The position numbers and the translations under genes were made by a program. 64,000 nucleotides of DNA from Oceanospirillaceae bacterium (GTDB lineage: Bacteria > Pseudomonadota > Gammaproteobacteria > Pseudomonadales > Oceanobacteraceae), in the NCBI GenBank assembly GCA_024234265.1, contig JACKOM010000003.1, positions 124,001-188,000 of the forward strand. The letters run 5' to 3'. Of this stretch, positions 26,850-35,800 are shown in pieces. Each line of letters begins with the position of its first letter. Position 1 is the first letter of the stretch. The notes beneath the pieces are model-generated. The model made no database searches. It had not been told where the DNA came from and saw only the letters and a program-made list of their open reading frames with translations.

Positions 26850-27035
26850 CACAATGAACGCTCTAGGGCGCCGAAACGTAAACAAAAAACACGCCCGAGC
26901 CAGCAGGGATGCTGGCGAAGCGAGGGAGCCCAGGGCAGGATGCCCCATAGCGCGGGGGCGAATGTTTTTTGTTGGAGTGAGGACAAACGCCCGATTGCGT
27001 TCAAAGCGGGGGTATGGGGGCAAGACCCCCACGAT
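26850..27035 (-). repeat. Diverged inverted copy of the structured intergenic repeat (copy C)
   Basis: Read on the minus strand this stretch follows the plan of the two ~300-bp repeats at 27061 and 29500: the stems GCCAGC/GCTGGC (26899-26916), GGGCA/TGCCC (26933-26945) and GGGGG/CCCCC (27016-27030) occur in the same order with similar loops (GGAT core) and linkers such as GCGAAGC and ATAGCGCG. Primary sequence is only partly kept, the pairing is kept. Open frames across it on either strand show no protein-like composition. Confidence 0.5.
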
Positions 27036-27060
27036 AGGCAGTTCTGCTTTGATGTTTCAG

Positions 27061-27357
27061 AATTAAACGACTTTTAAAACCCGTTTTTTCTTTTCTGGGA
27101 AGGGACTTCCCAGGCCCTTCCTTCGCTCACACTGCTGCTTGTTCCCGATTTTTTAGGCGCGCCATTACGCCCACGCGCCATTCGGCATCCTGCCTAGCTT
27201 CGCCGGCGCTTTGCTGGCATCCATGCCAGCTGCGGGCTATGTCACTTTAAAAAACCGGCGCAGCAAGTTCGCATGAAGTGTTCTGAGTTAACGCTGTGAA
27301 AAACCGGCATAAACAAAAAAGCCCTGAATGAAGTTTTAATTCATCCAGAGCTTTTTG
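27061..27357. repeat. Structured ~300-bp intergenic repeat, copy A (left of dsbD)
   Basis: A direct repeat of 29500-29797. It begins with AATTAAACGACTTTTAAA and contains in order the hairpin CTGGGAAG/CTTCCCAG (27095-27113), GGCA/TGCC (27184-27194), GCTGGC/GCCAGC (27213-27230), the segment AAAAAACCGGCGCAGCAAG (27249-27267), and a terminator-like hairpin near 27318-27357 followed by T on the minus strand. Between copies the stem bases differ but pairing is kept. It fills the gap between ispB and dsbD; 27358-27529 shows only the dsbD upstream region. Confidence 0.75.
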
Positions 27358-27529
27358 GTGTCCATGGCACAGATCACATCTCCCCTGAACCATTCATGTT
27401 AAAAAGTGCCAGAGTCAGCCTGAGACTGGACTTTGGTAATAGCCATACTCTACCTTAGTCGCCTGCGTTACATGGCCCGACCCGTTAAGCTGCCTGCGCT
27501 GAAAATGGGCGAAATTAAAGGATATCCGC

Positions 27530-29329
27530 ATGTTTAAACTCACACACAGGTTACTGGCTTATTGTCTGGCAGCCACACTGTTATTGCCGAACCTGGCCAG
27601 GGCCGATTTATTTGCTGGCAGCGCCGCCGTATTACCCGTGGAAGAGGCGATAAAATTCAACCTTGAAGACACCCCGGGCGAAGTAATTCTGCACTGGCAA
27701 TTAGCCGATACCGTGTATTTATACCGCGATAAATTGCACCTGCGTTATGCGGATAAATCCGAATTCACGGATTTTAAATTCATCGAAGAAGCCGTGGTTT
27801 TAGACGATCCGGGCTTTGGCAATGTGGCGGTATTTTTTGAAACCGCCACCACTGTGATTGATAAAAGCAAACTGGCAGCCGGCAGCAACAGCCTCACACT
27901 GAAATACCAGGGTTGCCAGAAATCCGTAGGTTTATGTTACCCGCCACAAACCGCGCAAATTGAATTCGGCGCGTATCAGGCCACAAATAAGACACAAGCT
28001 GCGAATAACAATACAGCTTCTGCGGGCAGCAATTTAGATAACGCCAAAGGCATTACCGCATTTTTAAATGAATCCGGCCCACTGGTAATTATGCTGACCT
28101 TTTTAATTCTCGGCATAGGTTTAACCTTCACCCCCTGCGTATTACCTATGGTGCCGATTTTATCCAGCATTATTGCCGGACAAAACCAGTTAACCGCGCG
28201 CCGTGGTTTTATGCTGTCGAGCAGTTATGTACTGGGCATGGCCAGCACCTTTGCCATTGCCGGCACAGTGGTGGGCCTGCTTGGGGCACGTTTTAATTTA
28301 CAGATTTATATGCAAAACCCCTGGGTTTTATCGGTTTTTGCCGGTTTATTTGTATTACTGGCCCTGTCCATGTTTGGTTTTTATGAATTACGTTTACCGC
28401 GTTTTATTCAGGAGCCGCTTGATCGCCTTAACCAGCAACAACAGGGCGGTAAATTCATCAGCGTATTTATCATGGGCGCATTATCAGCCGTGGTGGTCAG
28501 CCCCTGCGTTTCCGCGCCATTAGCCGGCGCACTGGTTTACATCAGCACCACAGGCGATGCACTGCTGGGTGGTTTCAGTTTATTTGCCTTAGGTTTAGGC
28601 ATGGGCCTGCCGTTAATTGCCATCGGCACCACGGGCGCAAAATTATTACCCAAGGCCGGCGACTGGATGGACCAGGTAAAATATTTCTTCGGTGTATTAC
28701 TGCTTGCCATCGCCATCTGGTTACTGGGGCGTTTTATCAATGCGCAAATTTATCTCGCCCTGTGGATTATTCTGCTGGTGACTTACGCCAGTGTGCTGGG
28801 TGCATTTGAAGCCGCGGCAACAACACGGCAACGCATTGTCAAAGGCTTTGGCCTGCTGCTTGTTTTAACGGCCATTCTGCTGGCGCTGAATTTTGCACCG
28901 CAGGTTGTGCAAAGCCCGGTGCAGGTGGCAAGCACCAGTGTCACTGAAAACAATGCTCAGCCAAACTCTGCTTTTATCACCATCAGCGAACAGGCCGTAT
29001 TTAATCAGGCCCTGGCCGATGCCAAAGCCGAAGGCAAAATTGCCATGGTGGATGTGTATGCCGACTGGTGCATTGAGTGCAAAATCATGGCGGATACCAC
29101 CTTCAAAAGCCCTGCGGTGGTGGCTGAGCTGCAACACTTTAAAGCCATTAAACTGGATATCACCGCGTTTGATGAATTCCACAAAAGCTTTTTAGCGGAA
29201 CGCGGTATTTTTGGCCCGCCGGCCATTTTATTCTTCGGCTTCGATGGTAATGAAATCAGCGAAGCGCGGATTTTAGGTGAAATGCCGGAAGCGGATTTAC
29301 TGCGTCATTTAAATCAGTTTGAGCATTAA
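27530..29329 (+). CDS. dsbD: Thiol:disulfide interchange protein DsbD
   Basis: A 599-residue inner-membrane reductase that passes electrons from cytoplasmic thioredoxin to periplasmic DsbC/DsbG and cytochrome maturation proteins. A signal peptide (to about residue 26, ending ANLARA-like) is followed by the alpha domain with the Cys pair in GCQKSVGLCYPP, eight membrane spans of the CcdA type with one Cys in FTPCVLPMVPI and one in VSPCVSAPLAG, and a C-terminal thioredoxin-like gamma domain with WCIECK. All six catalytic cysteines are present. ATG at 27530 follows AAAGGA. The gene is monocistronic, bracketed by structured repeats and by its own terminator. Confidence 0.96.
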   Translation: MFKLTHRLLAYCLAATLLLPNLARADLFAGSAAVLPVEEAIKFNLEDTPGEVILHWQLADTVYLYRDKLHLRYADKSEFTDFKFIEEAVVLDDPGFGNVAVFFETATTVIDKSKLAAGSNSLTLKYQGCQKSVGLCYPPQTAQIEFGAYQATNKTQAANNNTASAGSNLDNAKGITAFLNESGPLVIMLTFLILGIGLTFTPCVLPMVPILSSIIAGQNQLTARRGFMLSSSYVLGMASTFAIAGTVVGLLGARFNLQIYMQNPWVLSVFAGLFVLLALSMFGFYELRLPRFIQEPLDRLNQQQQGGKFISVFIMGALSAVVVSPCVSAPLAGALVYISTTGDALLGGFSLFALGLGMGLPLIAIGTTGAKLLPKAGDWMDQVKYFFGVLLLAIAIWLLGRFINAQIYLALWIILLVTYASVLGAFEAAATTRQRIVKGFGLLLVLTAILLALNFAPQVVQSPVQVASTSVTENNAQPNSAFITISEQAVFNQALADAKAEGKIAMVDVYADWCIECKIMADTTFKSPAVVAELQHFKAIKLDITAFDEFHKSFLAERGIFGPPAILFFGFDGNEISEARILGEMPEADLLRHLNQFEH

Positions 29330-29366
29330 TACCCAACAAAAATAACAACTATCTCCGAAAAAACAG

Positions 29367-29404
29367 AAGCCCGGAATAAACAGAAATGTATTCCGGGCTT
29401 TTTT
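29367..29404 (+). terminator. dsbD terminator
   Basis: A perfect 12-base stem AAGCCCGGAATA / TATTCCGGGCTT with a ten-base loop, followed by TTTT, starts 37 bases after the dsbD stop. Confidence 0.9.
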
Positions 29405-29499
29405 ATACAGATTTTCCATGGCGTAAATCCAGAACACCCCAAGTTCAGTTGTCACGCTATACAAAACCCCTTTAGAAGCCATTTCTTGCAGTGATATTC

Positions 29500-29797
29500 A
29501 ATTAAACGACTTTTAAATCCCGGCTTTTTCTTTTCTGGGAAGGGACTTCCCAGACCCATCCTTCGCTCACACTGCTGCTTGTTTCCGATTTTTTAGGCAC
29601 GCCATTACGCCCACGCGCCATGGGGCATCCATGCCCTGCTTCGCCGGCGCTTTGTCAGCATCCATGCTGACTACGGGCTATGGCGCTTTAAAAAACCGGC
29701 GCAGCAAGTTCGCATTAAGTGTTCTGAATCAGCGCCGAGATAAAACAGCACAAAACAAAAAGCCCGGAATAAATATTGTTTTATTCTGGGCTTCTTA
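29500..29797. repeat. Structured ~300-bp intergenic repeat, copy B (right of dsbD)
   Basis: Second direct copy of the element at 27061-27357, same orientation. Hairpins: CTGGGAAG/CTTCCCAG at 29535-29553 (identical to copy A), GGGCAT/ATGCCC at 29623-29636, and GTCAGC/GCTGAC at 29654-29671. The last stem differs from copy A at three of six pairs and every change is compensated. The copy ends in a hairpin (AAGCCCGGAATAAA/TTTATTCTGGGCTT-like, 29757-29797) with a T run on the minus strand, which probably serves as the terminator of the giant gene that stops at 29818. 29405-29499 shows nothing further. Confidence 0.75.
29757..29797 (-). terminator. Terminator of the giant TSP3/OmpA gene
   Basis: On the minus strand AAGCCCAGAATAAA pairs with TTTATTCCGGGCTT around a five-base loop and is followed by TTTTTGTTTTG. 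It lies 20 bases after the stop at 29818 and coincides with the end of repeat copy B. Confidence 0.75.
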
Positions 29798-29817
29798 AAT
29801 TCACAAACTTAGTCTGA

Positions 29818-32800
29818 TCAGAAATCCAATACGGTAAATTCCACGCGGCGGTTTTTACTGCGGCCTTCTTCGGTTTGATTGCTGGCCACCGGCTGGCGCT
29901 CACCCATGCTGCTGGCATTGATACGTGCAGCATCCACACCTTTATCCAACAAATAACGGCGCACCACGTCGGCACGGTCCTGGGCAAGCTGCATATTCGC
30001 TTCATCCGAACCTATGTCATCGGTATGGGCGGTAATTTCCAGTTTCAGGCGCGGGTATTTTTCTAAATTATCCGCCACCTGATCGAGGGCTTGTAACCCA
30101 GAGTGCAGCATCACACTGCCACCGGAAACAAACTGAATGGTCGGCATAGTGCCTTCGAATTTTGCGCATCCGTTTGTCTGCACGTTTAAACCGGGGAAAG
30201 TTTTTGGGCATTCATCCACATCGTCGGTTATGCCGTCGTTATCACTGTCACCCGCTGCGGTGGGCGGTAAATTCTGAATGGCTTCCAGCGCTGCTAAACG
30301 TTCCGCTTCTGCTTTTGCCGCTTGCTCTGCAAGGTAACGTTTGCGTTTGGGGGAAGTGAAACCAAAACGTTTGATAAAGTTTAAGCTGATCATATCGGCA
30401 TCTTTATCAAAGGACTCATATTCAAAACGCACGCTGAATTTTTGCGGAAAATAATACTCCACACCACCGCCGCCATAAATTTGCGCAACGGAAACCTGCT
30501 CGTAATTCACATCGTGGGCTTCGTTCACAATTTTCGCACCGCCCACACGGGCAAACAGGGCAAGGCTGCCTTCCATACGGTTAAAGCCCCGCAGCCAGTG
30601 GTTATAAACCACACCACCGCCGGTAACCTTGTAAGCCAGGGTGCCACCCGGGGCCACATCCACGCTGCCTAAATCCGCCCAGAAAGCCTCCACCGACCAG
30701 ATGCGGTTTAAATCCCAGCCCCCCTGAAATTTAAAACCCTGGTCCTGGGATTCAGCGATTTCATATCCGCTGCTGCCGGTTTCCGGCTCAAGGCGGGTTT
30801 GCCCCGCACCAAAGCCCACGTACAAATCCATCTCGTCATAAAAAGACGCTTTGGCGGACATGCTCAGGGCCAGCAGCAGGGCCGCCAGTGAACCACGGCG
30901 CAGCAGGCTGACCAGCATTAACAGCAGCATCATGGGGTAAGAAACCGCACCCATGCCGTGCACGCCGGCGCGGATTTTACCCAGACGGCCATCTTCGTTG
31001 TCGAGGTAATCCGGAATGCCGTCGTTGTCGCTGTCGGCACAGTTTGGCCAGGCGCTGCATTCTTCGCTGTCGCTCACACCATCACCATCGCTGTCACCGC
31101 CGTTGGCACCACCTGCGGTATCCACGTAATCCGGGATGCCATCACCGTCGCTGTCCTGGGGATGTTCCGGGTCACTGCCCGCTTCGTCCGCATCGCTGAT
31201 GCCATCATTATCGCTGTCGGTATCCTGATAATCCGGGGTGCCATCACCGTCGGAATCACGGTCAGGCGTGCCGGCACCATGGGGTGGGTTCTCCACCGAA
31301 TCCGGAATACCGTCGTTGTCATCGTCCGGGTCCAGACCATTGGGGGTGCCATCGCCGTCAACGTCGCCCAATGGGCCATCGTTGTGGTTCGGGTCCTGAT
31401 AATCAGGAATGGTATCGCCATCCACATCCGCACAGTTTGGCCAGCTTGGGCACTCTTCGCTGTCGCTCAGGCCATCGCCGTCACTGTCGTTGCCGGAGGA
31501 TGCATCGCTGTCATCCACATAATCCGGAATACCGTCGCCATCGTTGTCCAGCGGGTTGGCGGGGTCACGGCCCATTTCATCCGCGTCACTGATACCGTCG
31601 TTATCGGAATCGGTATCGCGGTAATCCGGCACACCATCGCCATCGCTGTCACGCGGCAAGGTGTTTTCATCGGTATTGTTGGCATCACCGTCCGCTTCCT
31701 GGTTGTCGCTCAGGCCATCGTTGTCGGAGTCTTCATCCATGTAATCCGGGGTGCCGTCGTTATCGGTATCCACGCAAGGCTGGCTGCTGCACTCCACGCT
31801 GTCGCTGATGCCGTCGTGGTCAGAGTCATTGCTGCCGTCTGTGCTGTCGCTGTCGGCGTCCTGATAATCAGGGATGCCATCGGCGTCGCTGTCCTGCGGA
31901 TTAGCCGGGTCGATGATTTCATCGGCATCGTTAATACCGTCGTTATCGTCGTCGAGGTCTTTGTAATCCGGGATGCCATCGGCATCGGTATCACGGCCAG
32001 AGCCACCCACTTCTTCACCATCGGCAATACCGTTGTTGTCGGAGTCGGTGTCCATGTAATCCGGAATGCCATCACTGTCGCTGTCTTCACAGGGCGAGGT
32101 GGTGCATTCCAGATCATCGGCAATGCCGTCACGGTCGGAATCGTTGTTGCCATCTGAGCTGTCGCTGTCAGCGTCGAGATAATCTTTGATGCCATCGTTG
32201 TCGCTATCGGCTGTAGTGCCTTCGTCGGCGGTGCTGATGCCATCGCCATCATCGTCAGGGTCGAGGGCATCAATAATGCCATCACCATCTGTATCCCGTG
32301 GGTTGGTCGGGTCGAGCACTTCATCTGCGTCGCTGATGCCATCGTTGTCGGAGTCGGCGCTGTTCGGGTTAGTACCCAGTTCGGCTTCTTGACCATCACT
32401 CAGGCCATCGTTGTCGGAATCCGCAGCATTCGGATTGGTGCCATTGGCCAGCTCATCCCCATCACTCACACCGTCGTTATCGCTGTCGGCATTGTTCGGA
32501 TTAGTACCGTTAGCGGCTTCCTGATCGTTTGTCAGGCCATCACCGTCGGCATCACAAATACCCACACTGTTGTCCGGTGAACAGGGGTCGGTGGCGTTGT
32601 CGTCTGCGCCATCATTTACGCCGTCACCATCGGAATCCGGGTTGAACGGGTCTGTGCCGTTGGCGGTTTCATCCCCATCGCTCACACCGTCGTTATCGTC
32701 ATCCGGGTCGGTTACGTCGCTCACGCCGTCGTGGTCGTTATCCGCCGGGAAGTCGGTGCTGTCTTTGGGGTCGGTACCGGCGGCGATTTCATCGGCATCG

Positions 32801-35800
32801 GTATAACCGTCGTTATCGTCGTCGTTATCGTTTACATCGCTGATGTAATCGTGATCGTTGTCGGCAGGTACTGAGGCTGCGTCATGGGGGTCTGAGCCTG
32901 CGGCGATTTCATCGGCATCGGTATAACCATCGTTATCGTCATCGTTGTCATTACTGTCGGTGATGAAGTCGTGGTCGTTATCCGCTGGCAGGGAGGTCGC
33001 ATCGTGCGGGTCGGAACCTTCGGCCAATTCATCGGCATCGCTGTAACCGTCGCCATCGTCGTCGCCGTCGGCAGCGTTGTTGATGCCATCCTTGTCGAGG
33101 TCACACAGACCGTGGGCCGGGTTAGGCACACAGGCGTCGTCCTGGGCGGCGTCGATATAATCCGGCACACCGTCGCCATCACTATCAAGCGGTGGGGTGT
33201 TTTCATCGGTATTGTTGGCGTCGCCGTCCGCTTCCTGGTTGTCGCTCACACCGTCGTTGTCGGAGTCTTCATCCATGTAGTCCGGGGTGCCGTCGTTGTC
33301 AGTATCCACACAGGGCTGGCTGCTGCACTCGACGCTGTCGCTGATGCCGTCGTGGTCAGAATCATTGCTGCCGTCGGTGCTGTCGCTGTCTGCGTCCTGA
33401 TAATCAGGGATGCCATCGGCGTCGCTGTCCTGCGGGTTAGCCGGGTCGATGATTTCATCGGCATCGTTAATGCCGTCGTCGTCATCGTCCTGATCTTTGT
33501 AGTCAGGAATGCCATCGGCATCGGTATCACGGCCCGGGCCACCCACTTCTGCGCCATCGGCAATGCCGTTGTTGTCGGAGTCGGTGTCCATGTAATCCGG
33601 GATGCCATCACTGTCGCTGTCTTCGCAGGGCGATGTGGTGCATTCCAGATCATCGGCAATGCCGTCGCGGTCGGAATCGTTGTTGCCATCTGAGCTGTCG
33701 CTGTCGGCGTCGAGATAATCTTTGATGCCATCGTTGTCGCTGTCGGCTGTAGTGCCTTCGTCGGCAGTGTCGATGCCATCGCCATCATCGTCAGGGTCGA
33801 GGGCATCAATAAAACCATCACCATCGGTATCCCGTGGGTTGGTCGGGTCGAGCACTTCATCCGCGTCGCTGATGCCATCGTTGTCGGAGTCGGCACTGTT
33901 CGGGTTGGTACCCAGCTCAACTTCTTGACCGTCGGAAAGGCCGTCGTTATCGCTGTCGGCATTGTTCGGGTTAGTGCCATGGGTGATTTCATCACCATCA
34001 CTCAGGCCATCGTCGTCACTGTCGGCATCGTTTGGATTAGTGCCATTGGCCAGTTCGTCCCCGTCATTTACACCGTCGTTATCGCTGTCGGCATTGTTCG
34101 GATTAGTACCGTTAGCGGCTTCCTGATCGTTTGTCAGGCCATCGGCATCAGCATCACAAATACCCACGCTATTGTCCGGTGAGCAGGGGTCGGTGGCGTT
34201 GTCGTCTGCGCCGTCATTTACGCCGTCACCATCGGAATCAGGATTGAACGGGTCAGTGCCGTTGGCGGTTTCATCCCCATCGCTCACACCGTCGTTATCA
34301 TCATCCGGATCGGTTACGTCACTCACGCCGTCGTGGTCGTTATCCGCCGGGAAGTCGGTGATATCTTTGGGGTCGGTACCGGCGGCGATTTCATCGGCAT
34401 CGCTATAACCGTCATTATCGTCGTCGTTGTCGTTCACATCGCTGATGTAATCGTGATCGTTGTCGGCAGGTACTGAATCTGCGTCCATGGGGTCTGAACC
34501 TGCGGAGGATTCATCCGCATCGCTGTAACCGTCACCGTCATCGTCGCTGTCACTGGCGTTGTTCTGGCCGTCATTATCCAGGTCACACAAATCGTGGGCC
34601 GGGTTGGGCACACAGGCGTTGGCAGGCTCGGCATCCACATCATCGGCAATACCATCGCCGTCTGAGTCGATCAGCCCCGTGGCCACAAATTCAGCGTTCG
34701 GGTTACCGGCGCTGTCAAACAGGCTGTTGGCCAGCACGGTTAAGGCGTAAGCACCTGCACCTGCCACGGGTGACACTGTCACCTGGTATTGGGTGGCGGA
34801 AATTGCGCTGAAGCTCTCCAGGCTCAGGCCATTTAAGAACAGGCCCGCCGCGCTGAAACCTGTCACGGGTTCAGACACATTTAAGGTCAGGGTGAAACTG
34901 CCAGCGCCAATGGTGCCGGGCATACCGGCCACACTGATGGCAGGTTTAACAGTTTCTTTATCGGCAGTCAGGGTCTGGCTGAAGCCACTGTTATGCTGGG
35001 AGTCACACTGGTTGGCGCTGACATGGATAACGCCCGCACCATCGGCCAGGGCTGACACATCAAAGCTGGTACTGAAAGTACCGTTACCTTTACACACCGC
35101 CTCTTTGCTTTTAGTACCAAGGGTAACGGTTACTGTGCTGTTACCTGCGGTGCAGGTACCGCTTACCGGGTAATTCAGCTGGTTAACACTGTTGGCCGCC
35201 ACCAGCGGGTTAAGGCTGACTTCCGGTGCTGTGGTATCACCCAGGCCGGAAATCTCAAAACGATAATCTTCCACTTCACCCGAATAATACTGGCCATCGA
35301 AATAGGCTGGCAGCATGGCTTCGTCATCGTTACTGATGCGCACCCGCGCGTAACTCATACCACCTACCACAGGGGTTTTGCCCGCCGCAGTGCCTAAGTT
35401 GCTCCAGTGCAGGGTGATTTGTTTGTTCTCACTGTTCATGGGCACGCTGACTAAATCAGACGCTTCGTTTTCCGCGAAGGCACCATCACGGTTGAAGTCG
35501 ATCCAAGCGCGCACATGGCTGCCTTTGCCGTTAAAACTGCTGGCCAGCACATTAATGCTGTAACCGCTGTCGGTATCCAGCAGCGCTGGGAAAGTCAGCA
35601 CGCCGTCATCGTTGACGTCATCGGTTGCGCGGCCCTGGCTGTCATCCACACCATCCACAAAACCGTTTTCATCACCCGTGGCGCGGGTACCCAGATACAC
35701 ACCTTCCACGACTTTGTGGCGCGCACCATCGGCTAATAAGTTAGTGCCGTAGGTATCGGGCGCATCACCGTAATCGCTGCCGGGCTGGGCACTTAAGGAA

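Noticed and set aside
26774..27066. Small open frames on both strands between ispB and dsbD
   Set aside because: They coincide with the structured repeat copy C and have no ribosome site or protein-like pattern.
31074..33693. Long open frames on both strands across the TSP3-coding region (plus-strand frames up to 399 codons)
   Set aside because: They are shadows of the Asp/Gly-rich repeat gene; their translations are monotonous Val/Ile/Ala or Met/Thr/Pro repeats with no domain.
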